From NCBI GenBank assembly GCA_944548615.1, contig OX155951.1, forward strand, positions 38,560,995 to 38,624,994: a stretch of 64,000 nucleotides of DNA, read 5' to 3'. Both the position numbers and the translations under genes were made by a program. Positions 54,741 to 64,000 of this stretch are shown here, piece after piece. Numbering within the stretch: position 1 is the first letter of the stretch; every line of letters starts with the position of its first letter. This stretch comes from Micropterix aruncella (taxonomy: Eukaryota; Arthropoda; Insecta; Lepidoptera; Micropterigidae). The notes below the pieces were generated by a model that saw only the letters and a list, made by a program, of their open reading frames with translations, did no database searches and had not been told where the DNA came from.

Positions 54741-55079
54741 CGAAATTTTATTATTTTATTTCTATCTAGAGTTTTTATCTTTTTGCTGCGATACTTATAT
54801 TTTATATATATTTTTCAAATAAGCCAGTTGGTAGGGATCCCTACTTTTGGTATAGTCAAATTGATGTTAGATAATTATTTTGTATTATAATATGGTGTAA
54901 TTCATTTTTTTCAAGTTGTCTGTATCTTTAAATTGTAAAACAATTAATAATTAAATATATAATGACGATTTAAAAAAAAAATATAATTTTTAGCTTCTAA
55001 AATACTGCAGATAGTCAAAATATAAAATCAAAGAATCAGTTATAAAAAAGTCAAATTAAAAATGTTACTAATATAAAAT
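54741..55079. other. AT-rich spacer
   Basis: No gene or recognised repeat. Confidence 0.5.
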
Positions 55080-55945
55080 TACAACAATAACAATGGCGCA
55101 GTATAAATAGTCAACATATTTTTTTTATATTATAATCCATCGTCGATAATCAAAAGATTGGATTTAGTCATGTAAATGATACAAAATAGAAAACAAAAAA
55201 ATGGAGAGGACACAACATTAAAAACAAACATTAAGGATATGCTAATAGGCCTCCCTTTCTATAACCCGACCAAATTCAACAATAACAATGGCGCAGTATA
55301 AATAGTCAATATATTTTTTTATATTATAATCCATCGTCGATACTCAAAAGATTGGATTTAGTCATGTAAATGATCAAAAATAGAAAACAAAAAAATGGAG
55401 AGGACACAACATTAAAATGCTAATAGGCCTCCCTTTCTATGACCCGACCAAATTCAACGACCATGATTTTGCAAATAATGTACTGATTTAAATGATAATG
55501 ATATCTGTACTTTTAGTTTTAAAATGTGTGATTTAGCTTTAGTTTGATTATTTAACACTTTACTGACTACTTTGGATGTTACAATGAACAATTTTTAGTA
55601 CGTATCTATTGTAATTATTGATATTTCAATTGTTGGGCTCCTGTTTCGATTACTCAACTATTTACTGACTATTTTAGTACCGTGATGAGTGGCTTTTAGC
55701 AGGTACCCATTCGAATCATTGACTGTTTTAATTAATAAATCTTTATTTTGTGTTTTAATAAGACTTTTGCGATGAATAATTTTAAGTTTCTTAGATACTA
55801 TTTTTTAAAATCTAATAGATGCATTCTTGACAATCTACGGATGTTAAGTAAATATTAGAGTAGTAAAGAGACTTACTACCTAACACAACTATTTTGACAC
55901 GTCTAAGAGTGGTATTTAGCCATCAATTGGACACGACATAAATGC
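55080..55945 (+). pseudogene. LINE 3' fragment, family gamma, copy 2 with duplication
   Basis: A C-terminal piece (LKTNIKDMLIGLPFYNPTKF near 55220) matches MLIGHPF at 46.86 kb. After a second, duplicated piece the 3' UTR (tctgtacttttagttttaaa, gattatttaacactttactg) runs to caattggacacg and aatgcaatgtaatgtaat near 55945. The frame is broken by the duplication. Confidence 0.6.
55082..55465 (+). repeat. 195-bp tandem duplication in LINE gamma
   Basis: caacaataacaatggcgcag starts units at 55082 and 55277. The second unit lacks about 20 bp within the ttaaaaacaaacattaagga part. Otherwise the units are nearly identical. Confidence 0.9.
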
Positions 55946-56264
55946 AATGTAATGTAATTAAAAAATCCAATACTTTCAAATTTCTTAACAGAATACATTG
56001 GGATCTTAATAAGCATATCCTGGAACTTTTTCTTAAATTAAACGTCTCCAAGGACCCTGACGTACAATGGAATCTCGCTATAAAAAGTATAGCGAAATAT
56101 TGTGATGATAACTTATTTTATGGTTAGGGTAAATCGGACCATCCCAGCCAGGAGTTTTACGGGACCTGTCTCGTTTTATCGATACCTACGCGTGACTGCT
56201 TGGGATTTGCGAGAAAAAGAGATAACATCCCCTCACTGAACAAAGCTTTTTCTACGTTCGGCGA
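55946..56264 (+). other. Unassigned; weak exon-like stretch
   Basis: aaatttcttaacag near 55990 resembles an acceptor, followed by an open stretch with HWDLNKHILELFLKLNVSKD up to a stop region near 56127. I know no family for it; transposon remnant or chance are both possible. Confidence 0.25.
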
Positions 56265-56650
56265 CGCATTGTAGATGGCGCTCTAAACACGCCTATATCG
56301 CATAAAATAATAATATAATAACTAGCGAATTTATATCATGGCTCTTGATATTTTAATACCATATACATTAAGATGTCAATTTTTAATTTGGTATACAGGT
56401 TTCAATACGTAATAATTACGCACGTTTAAGTTCAGATAGACTAATATATGGCGTTCTATTTCTCCGTATTATTTCTGTAATATAATCAGTCTTATACAAA
56501 TGCGATAGATCGCACTAATTATTAGATGATATTATTGTTATCGTTGGTTAAATTATTGGGTTTTTATAATCAAGCAGTCCTTAAAAAGACAATAACTTTC
56601 AATGTTATTATAGATGGCCAAATAAATTGCCATCAGCGCTATCAGCGCAG
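56265..56650 (+). repeat. Repeat M5, full-length copy
   Basis: Starts cgcattgtagatggcgctct and ends with a gatggccaaataaattgcca block. Matches 4140-4550 in reverse orientation along its whole length. Confidence 0.65.
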
Positions 56651-57738
56651 CTTGCATGTGGCCCTTTCAGAAGGGTTGCCAAATCATACTATCGAGCTGA
56701 GCAACCGAATACCTACCATATGTAATGCCGCTACCTAGCAAAAAAACGACCAATAAATTTTAAATGTTTATAGTAACTTTTTTTATAGGATAAAAACTAT
56801 TATGACGGCTTTCAAAATGACAACTAAAATCAAGAAGTTTACGCCGATTATGTAATTTTATCCTTCAGATAAACAAATAAATTAATGTTTCTTGTAGTTT
56901 GTTTTTGAAGTAAAATGCCTCATATTTGTTATGAATATTATATCTTTAATATAGTAGAAAATATTTTTAATTCAAAAAGTTCTTATTGATTAACCGTACA
57001 CACATATCCATTTAACATACTCAAGATGTAATAATCAAACTGTACAGTTTCGTATTCTGTACTGTAACACTGTCTGGTAACTACACCAGTTGCAGCTCGA
57101 CAGGCGCGAAGCGAAGAGAGTTAATCATGAGTTAGTGCGCCGCGACGAATTGCTCGTGTACCTGCCAGACTGCTTCCTCGTTTACATTTTAATCAATTAA
57201 ATACCACTTGGATGGTAGATATCGTATGGGTATAGCTTGCTATGCTCATCGCAACGTGAGTGCGACTGTTACTTTTTCAGGTTATTTATTATTTTGCTCT
57301 GTAGTTATATATTTATTTCTTCTCCTCTCTAGACTACTGCTTACTGTATTGAAGAAAGGGCCGCTACTGATAATCGCAAGAATAGTGTAAAAGCGTACAA
57401 TTGGAGTCACTTAATCAATTATTGTAATAAAAACCAGTTTCCAAGAACCTAAACACAGGTTAACCAACCAAATCATGCTATCAATTGAGATCAGTTTTTT
57501 GTTTTTGGGTTAATACTTTGGGAATTGTATTATTCTTAAGAAAGTCTCGTTTTGGCCACCATTGTCCTTAAGCGGTATCAATGGTGGTCAAACAAAATCA
57601 GATTTTTCACATATCACATAATCCCACGGCTCAGTCCCAGTCCGTGCGCTCCGCATGGGCCCAACGCCCACACGAGGTGCACCTGTTACCAAATATCGTT
57701 GTCCTGTGTGAACTCGTTGCATGTTATGCATTTGTTTA
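56651..57738. other. No recognised gene
   Basis: AT-rich with a GC-richer patch at 57080-57180 (gaggcgcgaa-like, gtgcgccgcgacgaattgct). Short open frames show no domain. Confidence 0.4.
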
Positions 57739-57979
57739 CTACTTTTTTGCGTCATCATTCTCATCATATTGACACAGATCATCGGTGTTGATGTCTGATA
57801 GCGAAGTATCGTTACATTCTTCAAGTATTTGCCTTCTTGCTCTGGCAGGTTCTCCTTCTGCGACTTGCTCTTCTACCCTTTTATATTTCCGCTGTTTCAT
57901 TCTGTAATATTGCTCTTTTATCTGCTCTTTTGCTGATTTTCTACAAAAATCCAAAATTGACTGAAAACGTTGTTTCCTA
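57739..57979 (-). CDS. Possible terminal exon of an unrecognised charged protein
   Basis: On the minus strand a frame runs from an acceptor-like aatttcag|TAGG at 57979/57980 to a stop at 57739, about 80 codons. It is rich in Lys, Arg, Glu and Asp: KEQIKEQYYRMKQRKYKRVE (likely helix or coiled coil), then EGEPARARRQILEE and an acidic end (DINTDDLCQYDENDDAKK). The frame stays open a further 85 nt upstream of the acceptor, so an unspliced ORF is also possible. Composition is unlike the AT-driven chance frames nearby. I do not recognise the family, and no other exon is identified. Confidence 0.35.
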
Positions 57980-58156
57980 CTGAAATTACTAATAATAAAT
58001 TTGAACTCTGTTTCTTCTATTAATGAAACAAATAGAACTTTCAGAATTTCTAAAATACATCTCGAAATTATATTTTACTGTTTCACGCATCTTCTGTAAA
58101 ATTTGTAATTTTGGATTTACGAGGTTATTAAGAATAGCCGAAGGTATTTACTTTCC
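57980..58156. other. Putative intron side, AT-rich
   Basis: AT-rich sequence upstream (minus strand) of the possible terminal exon, running up to repeat L. No donor or exon identified. Confidence 0.3.
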
Positions 58157-58840
58157 CGACCCACCAACCAATCAGGAAGAAAGTATTGTGAACGCGCAAA
58201 AGTATTGTGAACGTGAGATAAAGAAGGAAACAACCATTTTAAGCCTTACTTAGACGATTATGACCATTTCCAGATTGAAGTCTGTGTGTATATGCCTGTA
58301 TGTGTATGTGTTTGTATGTACGTGTGTGTATGTGAGGGTGTGTAAGGGTGTGTGTGTGTGTGTGTGTGTCTGTGTGTATGTATTCCTCCACAATAGCGGC
58401 TAAACGCTTTATCCCATTAAGCTGAAATTGGGTATACAAGCATCATTTGGTCGTGGCATGAGTTCAAAAAATTGTAGCTGCAATCGGTTCACTGTATATC
58501 ATCCTCTAAATATTGGACTTAAAGACTTGAAATTGAATACACAGATACCTGGTTGGGCTATAATCACGTTATGAAATTTTCATTAAAATATCTCCCACAC
58601 AAGCTGCACTAATAATGTTACAATTCCGCATTACATTTTAATCTAATATTAACGCCGAGTCGTCCGAGTCTAGCCGAGAAAGGAACCGCCCTGCCAGAGA
58701 CGTCGCAATGGGACCCAACCGGGTTCAACCGCTGGCCGAGAGTGGGCGCTCATAGTTCCTATTTATGAAATTAATATTATGATGAAAGCAGCCTTGGCTT
58801 CATGCCGGGAAAGTCTTGGGGTAACACAACCGTTTTTTTT
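58157..58840 (+). repeat. Interspersed repeat L, copy 4, with TG run
   Basis: gaagaaagtattgtgaacgc near 58180, then a long TG-rich run (58270-58380), ctgaaattgggtatacaagc, catcatttggtcgtggcatg, gggttcaaccgctggccgag and an end at ggggtaacacaaccgttttt. The order is as in copy 2. Confidence 0.75.
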
Positions 58841-58907
58841 TGTATTTTTAATGACTATATAATATTAACCCATGTGTATTTACCGCTGTGATTTATTAGT
58901 CGTGACT

Positions 58908-59206
58908 GGGCTCGATTGCGTTTCTTTGTGAACTAAAACTAAAATTAGTCCAAGCGAACGAGACACAGCAATACGTTAGAGCGGAATATGATACGAATGA
59001 TCGTCGATAAATACCACCTGCCGAACTTATACTCGTCCGAATTAATTCGAGCATATTTCGTGCGGTGTAAGATTTGACCTTGGCGGGCTGTTTTAATGCG
59101 AAAAAGTGACAACCGGTCATCTCACACCCCGCTCTAGCGTATTACCCTGTCTCGTTCACACGGACTAATTTCCGATTTTAGTTCACGAAGAAACGCAATC
59201 GAGCCC
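58908..59206 (-). mobile_element. MITE family 'GGGC', copy C (299 bp)
   Basis: Ends GGGCTCGATTGCGTTTCTTT and AAACGCAATCGAGCCC. ACT flanks both sides (58905-58907 and 59207-59209). Same orientation as copy A. Confidence 0.85.
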
Positions 59207-59531
59207 ACTGTTTTCAAAATTAAAATATTTGTCTGCGTTTAGTTCAAAGGATGGCAATTATATATTATCTTTGCAAGATCGTATCTAATCTCACGCTTTC
59301 TCGATGACGAATGTTTTTGGTTTAACAATTTATGAGTACTGACTAAGACTTACCGCTATAACAGCATCTACCAGATAGTGATCCACATCTATTTTGATAT
59401 TTTTTATTGTAAAGATTCGATACCCAGTTTTGAAAGTTACTTAGACTTTTTTTTTAGTTTTTATGTTCTACTTGATAATAGTTATCTAATATTAGATATT
59501 TAAAATTTTCTTAATAGTAGTTTTATCTACA
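59207..59531. other. Unassigned AT-rich spacer
   Basis: No feature recognised before the inverted-repeat structure. Confidence 0.5.
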
Positions 59532-61222
59532 GGGTGATTGTAGGGTCGATAAAAAGTCTGGGGGGGAGGGTAATAAGTTAGTCAATTTAAACATGAAAAA
59601 AACATATTTACCTATATACAAATTCCTACCAGAAACATAATTTTTGAGAAATTTATTTTTTCTGTAAATTGGGTTTTCCCCCCGATTTAATAAAAAATGT
59701 GTCCTAATTTCAATGAAACTAATTGAAATATTTAAAAACAAAGTTTTTACAACCCCTAATATGTGTTGCTTACTTCTAATTAAATCAATTACAAATATTT
59801 GTAAATGGTAGAAAAAAATGTGCTAAAAACTTATTTATAAAATTTCGAGATGATTTTTGAAAAATATTAATTACAGTAATTGTTGATCAAATGGAATTAA
59901 AATATTTTGTTTTCCATACACTTAAACTTGCGAGTACAACACTTGCGGGTACAATGGACAAAAGTATTAAGACGGTCCCATCCCAATAGAGCAGGTCGGT
60001 CTAGGACAAGTGGGCGCGGCCAACTGGGCGCGTCCGACTGGACGCTGCTAACTGGGCGCCGCCGACTGGGCACTAGGCCAACTGGACGCAGGGACAACTG
60101 GGCGCGAGCCAAGTGGGCGCGGGACAGGTGGGCGTCAACATTATATTATGCAATATATTTACATATTTTTTTATTGTGACTGAAGAGAAATATTTTTATT
60201 GCTATATTATATAAAAATTAACTAATGGTGAAACATTAACTTCTTAGCTTTACTGAGATACACCCGTTTCAGAGCTAGCGTTTACATGGGATTTAACATT
60301 TACATAATAAATACTTATTAAATTTAGTGCAAAATATCCAAAAATATCATAAAATGCACAGCTTTATATTTATGGTCACTTATATATTTCACGTATATAG
60401 GTTCGCTGTAAAATAAATATAAAAATAAAACGATAAATATTATATCAGCAGAGCATTAACTATTTCCAGTCTTGTAAATTATTTGAGTAAATGTATTTAA
60501 AAGCTTTCATAGTATATATATAATACTTTCTATATATTTTTTGATATTTTGCACTAAATTTATTATGTAAATGTTAAATCCCATGTAAACGCTAGCTCTG
60601 AAATTGATGTATCACAGTATAGCTACGAAGGTAATGTTTCACCATTAGTTATTTTTTAAATAGTCAGTCACAATAAATAAATATATAAATATATTGAATA
60701 ATATAATTTTGGCGCCCACCTGTCCCGCGCCCACTTGGCTCGCGCCCAGTTGTCACTTCGCCCAGTTGGCCGAGCCCACTTGTCTCATTCCGAGAGCAGG
60801 TAGTCGCCCTAGCCCTTCATAGCCGTGATTTTGAAAAACTATGATCTTTTATTTGTGGTGTCTTTTGACTTACTACTGCCTAAATACATCTGCGTGTTGT
60901 GTTTATCTGTTGACAATTCATTCAATATCATTATATGTACATTTTGTTAAAAGCAAGCGTGATTTTTTTCTATCATTTACAGATCGTTTTAATTGTTTTC
61001 ATTTGAAGTAATTAATACACATTAGGCGTTGTAAAAACTTTTATTTTTAAAATATTGAAAGAGTTTCATGAAATTAGGACGCATTTTCTACTAAAATCGG
61101 GTGAAAACCAAATTTAGAGAAAAAAAATTCTTAAAAATGGTGGGACTATGTATATAGGTAAATATGCTTTAATTACTTCATCCCCTTCTAGACTCTCTAT
61201 CGAGGCTCCAATCACCGTATAT
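59532..61222. mobile_element. Large old inverted-repeat element containing a nested palindromic element
   Basis: The left arm (59532-about 59826) and the right arm (about 60957-61222) are imperfect inverted copies, sharing a GGTGATTG end, a tatttacctatatac block, cgtcctaatttcatgaaact (right) against gtgtcctaatttcaatgaaa (left), gtttttacaac and gtaaatgatagaaaaaaat. The left terminus cagggtgattg resembles that of the MITE at 15054. The centre holds the element at 60005-60784. No transposase is encoded. Confidence 0.7.
60005..60784. mobile_element. Palindromic element with TGGGCGC minisatellite arms
   Basis: Starts gacaagtgggcgcggccaac and ends with its complement (gttggccgagcccacttgtc). Arms consist of 14-16 bp units built on caacTGGGCGC: about nine on the left (60005-60135), five on the right (about 60712-60784). 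They are followed by about 200 bp of further inverted AT-rich sequence with tggtgaaacatta, gctagcgtttacatgggatt and taacatttacataataaa. The middle, roughly 180 bp, is unpaired. No target duplication could be fixed. Confidence 0.75.
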
Positions 61223-61329
61223 ATAGCTTAATAGTTATTATTTTTAATTATTATTATTTTAGTATACACTAGCAGCGTAGGGATAATGCGTGTATATCAC
61301 GTACACCTATTTTTAAACTTGTTGCTGTT
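61223..61329. other. Short spacer
   Basis: AT-rich spacer between the inverted-repeat element and the CR1-like fragment. Confidence 0.5.
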
Positions 61330-61690
61330 TAGCACTAAGAAAAATGTCCACTTTATTCTTAAAACTAGAGTCAGCACTTATCACTTCCTCTGGCAATGCA
61401 TTCCAGGCATCCAATACATGGTTTGTCAAAAAGTCTTTCCTGGGGTTGGATGCTGCAATTACGTTATTCACTTCAACGAGTGTCTACTCAGTTGCTTTTT
61501 GGTGTTCATGGTATACATATTTTCAAGGTAGGAAAGCATTTTTTTTATATTTCTATTAGACCTCCTCGCTGCCTATGTTTCTTTAATTTTGTTCTTTCAG
61601 ATGTACTTCATATGGTTTGTTCCTCAGTGATAGCACCAACTTCGTTGCTCTTCTCTGAACTCTATATTCTTCCTACAGTACAGAGTGTTC
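61330..61690 (-). pseudogene. CR1-like LINE C-terminal remnant
   Basis: The minus strand reads YRVQRRATKLVLSLRNKPYE near 61680-61620, then frameshifts, then NHVLDAWNALPEEVISADSS and FKNKVDIFL near 61430-61340. This order (RRATK-L--LRN--YE ... V--WN-LPEEV--A-S--SFK) is characteristic of the CR1/L2 group post-RT region. It is broken by several frameshifts. Confidence 0.65.
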
Positions 61691-62080
61691 AAGGAGTAAG
61701 CGAACGTAAGTTTTGTAGAGCTTGAGGAAAAAATGTTTACTTCCTAGTTTTATATTTACTATTCTTTACTGTCTGTAAAATCTACTCACATTGTATATTT
61801 TTATATTCCTGCATCATTGCTTAACTATAATATTATTAGTATCATTATCAAACAAAAAGCATTCGGTCTCTGTAATATACCCTGGCGGTACACCTCTATA
61901 ATTGAAGACGGGGTAATGGCTCATAGATTCGGGTTTCATCTGATGGATGTAATTTAAGAGAAAGTTATATTCAAGTTTGGAAGCGGGTATAAAGCGGCAC
62001 ACACTTTCAAACTCTGAATGAAAATACCATCTACTATAATAGAATCTGGGATACCAATATTCAAATCATAGTAAAATATA
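61691..62080. other. No recognised gene
   Basis: AT-rich. A 62-codon minus-strand frame at 61814-62002 shows no domain. Confidence 0.45.
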
Positions 62081-62082
62081 TA

Positions 62083-62561
62083 CACTGAAAAAAATATAAC
62101 GATGTAATTCACGGAAGTACGCATGTTTCAACAAGGATTACGTATATAAATCGGACTATGGTCTATACGTATGAATTCATATGACTAACTATGTTTTCAC
62201 ATTCACATGCGTAACTGTGTTGGCGTGACGGTAGTGTCCGTGTCGTAATGTTAAAACATAATATTATTTCAATACGTCACGACATTGGGATATCGCTTCT
62301 AACATGATAGCATGTAGTAGTATCATCGAGACATGGTCCCTTATCGATGAGTAGTATATGTACGGTTATAGTCGGACACATGAAACATGTTGAAACTACA
62401 GTATACTTTTATTTCCGCATTAACTGTAAGGAAAATGTTGATACATATAATCGAGTAATTAAGTTTCCACAAAATTCCTTGTAATTTAACAAAACTACGA
62501 TTAAAACATCTTTATTTTGTAAGAATGTAATGTAAGAATCAATCCAATATTTTTCTCGGTG
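62083..62561 (+). mobile_element. TA-flanked MITE (479 bp), Tc1/mariner-like
   Basis: The ends are inverted repeats CACTGAAAAAAATAT and, read from the right, CACCGAGAAAAATAT. TA flanks both sides (62081-62082, 62562-62563). TA duplication and a CACTG-type terminus suggest mobilisation by a Tc1/mariner transposase. It codes for nothing. A truncated relative lies at 45484. Confidence 0.75.
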
Positions 62562-62563
62562 TA

Positions 62564-63429
62564 GATAGGTAAAAAAAACGACTGAGATTAATATCATGTA
62601 GCCAAGAGACGATTCTGAAATGCTAGATGATAAAAAAACAAAACCTAAAGCGCATTATCCAAAACTAGAACAAGGCCACAAATGTAATTTTTTTGAATAC
62701 CTTATTCAAACAAGCTTGAACCTTACAGGAATCTTATCTATAAGTTTCTTTATTCCTTACAGGAATCTTATCTATAACTAGGTCTTCTTTAACATTTTGA
62801 GCGATTCGACAAAAAACACAAAACTTAAGGCAACTCTTTGTTCAACTATTTTATCATTGTTAAAATTGCAGAGCACTTAGAAGTATCGCTCTCAAATGCA
62901 GCTCAGAATAGTTTTACCAACATACAGAAAAAAATATCTTTCACGCGTGTCTTTAACCCTTGGAGTAAATGGGTATTTTCATGGATGCATCTGTCTCTTT
63001 TGCAGGATTTTCGGCGACATCGACCTTAAAGTACTATAACTACGAAACTACTACACCAATCATAAAAAGAACAACTGCACAATGATTGCATTGAAATTTC
63101 GAATATAGAATATTGAAATATCATTTTGTAAAACAATTAGATAATTATGAATAAATATGAGAACGTCAAAGAAGTGAAAAAAACGCGGAACCAGATCTGG
63201 TCGTATCATACTCAACGGATAATTGTTTCACAACCAGATTTGGTCGTATCATACTCAACGGGTTAGATTGATGCCAATTATGTCAATGATGCTAACAGAG
63301 CTGCATGACAATTTCTCCAACAACAAAAAAGACGTTGATTTGTAACATCCACATGGAATGTGAGAGTTTTAAGACATTACAAGTACCCACTTAAAGTCAA
63401 CAGGTAACAAGCGCTAACTCGTAAAATAA
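62564..63429. other. No gene; short local duplications
   Basis: AT-rich. aggaatcttatctataa occurs near 62728 and 62763. An accagat-tggtcgtatcatactcaacgg block occurs near 63191 and 63234. No domain-bearing frame. Confidence 0.55.
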
Positions 63430-63720
63430 CCGAAACGATCCCAAAGTCTCCATAAAAACGAGTCTACGCATTTCGAAAAGGGCACCGCCTGTCGCTCGGC
63501 AGCCGTCGGCGGTAGTCGGCGCATTTCGGCCCACCGATGATGATGTCTCCGCGGAGAATGTTACGGTCCAAGTATTGTTATTCCCGGGGACAGTCCGGGA
63601 CAAATTGTGAGCGGTAATTGGAAATAAATTGTCCCTTGTCCAGCGGGACCATTACTGTAATAACGCATTACGCTCACCGCTGGACAATAGGCGAAATAGA
63701 GGACGGCGAACAAAAGAGAT
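63430..63720. promoter_or_regulatory. GC-rich low-copy segment
   Basis: CpG-rich (cagccgtcggcggtagtcgg, ccgatgatgatgtctccgcg), with imperfect inverted gcggtaattg / ttactgtaataacgc and gtccagcggg / ccgctggac motifs near 63615-63690. It is unique in the window with no coding signal. Candidate regulatory DNA, inference. Confidence 0.2.
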
Positions 63721-64000
63721 GGAAGAACACGATTTGTCGAAGCATCAACGATTTATTGTGAGATTTCAAGAATATGTCGTATTTCGAAACATCCAGCGGT
63801 AAAGGATATTTATATACCTTCCCTTGCCATATTATTAGAGCCACAGCACATATCAGTATAAATTTGCAGTTTTCAATTGTCTATAACTTATATAGAGTGC
63901 TTACCTTCAGGTTTCTATGTTATTTATTTTAATGAATATGTCGAAAAACATAATTATGATTGATTTACCATTCAATATAAGTTCTAGAATAAGATTGAAT
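63721..64000. other. AT-rich end of window
   Basis: No gene or recognised repeat. Confidence 0.6.

Noticed and set aside
59897..60179. ORFs on both strands rich in Arg, Gly, Trp and Pro
   Set aside because: Generated by the TGGGCGC minisatellite in the arm of the palindromic element.

Overview
The window looks like gene-poor nuclear DNA from an insect. It is AT-rich, full of short 5'-truncated non-LTR retrotransposon ends, MITEs, Helitron-like termini and one complete BEL/Pao LTR element. The Helitron ends (TCTATACTAATATTATAAA start, small GC hairpin plus CTAG end) and several abundant non-coding repeats look like those of Lepidoptera, so a moth or butterfly is my best guess; this is inference from repeat style, as no taxonomic gene is present. 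I find no confidently supported host protein-coding gene, no rRNA and no intact tRNA.

Layout. 0-16.4 kb is a mosaic of old repeats: a GC-rich repeat (160-965), LINE 3' ends (980-1830, 2255-3085, 7305-7963, 8935-9335, 12245-12850), a 3-bp-TSD MITE (6725-7033), a tRNA-like SINE head (8797-8870), an HTH-like ORF (10607-10897), tandem Helitron ends (11160-11805), a palindromic MITE (15054-15424) and a roughly 1-kb interspersed repeat (15430-16455). A 5'-truncated LOA/I-like non-LTR retrotransposon with endonuclease, RT and RNase H lies at 16669-20468, flanked by a perfect 12-bp duplication and ending in a TAAC tail; one frameshift separates RT from RNase H. At 22.1-24.5 kb are a 124-bp tandem array, a second MITE copy and a second GC-rich repeat. 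A complete minus-strand BEL/Pao element occupies 24589-32828 with almost identical 1.25-kb LTRs, a 5-bp TSD (AACGC), a polypurine tract and one uninterrupted 1842-residue Gag-Pol.

32.8-48.4 kb again holds LINE ends, two abutting perfect palindromes (37276-37351), a Helitron with both ends (41274-42011), a Tc1/mariner transposase remnant (42602-42810) and LINE ends at 43.2, 46.6 and 47.5 kb. 49.7-53.4 kb carries a second tandem array, an inverted arrangement of the GC-rich repeat and a LINE end almost identical to the 43.2-kb copy but inverted. 55-64 kb has a LINE with an internal duplication, a possible host terminal exon (57739-57979), a third full MITE copy, a nested inverted-repeat structure with an unusual TGGGCGC minisatellite (59532-61222), a CR1-like fragment and a TA-flanked MITE.

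Only the BEL/Pao element looks capable of autonomous activity. Several short GC-rich, apparently low-copy segments (about 6.2, 14.6, 23.0, 34.9, 45.2, 51.4, 54.6 and 63.6 kb) are the best candidates for host regulatory or cryptic exonic DNA. Everything was read by eye; repeat boundaries are approximate unless a terminal motif or TSD is given.
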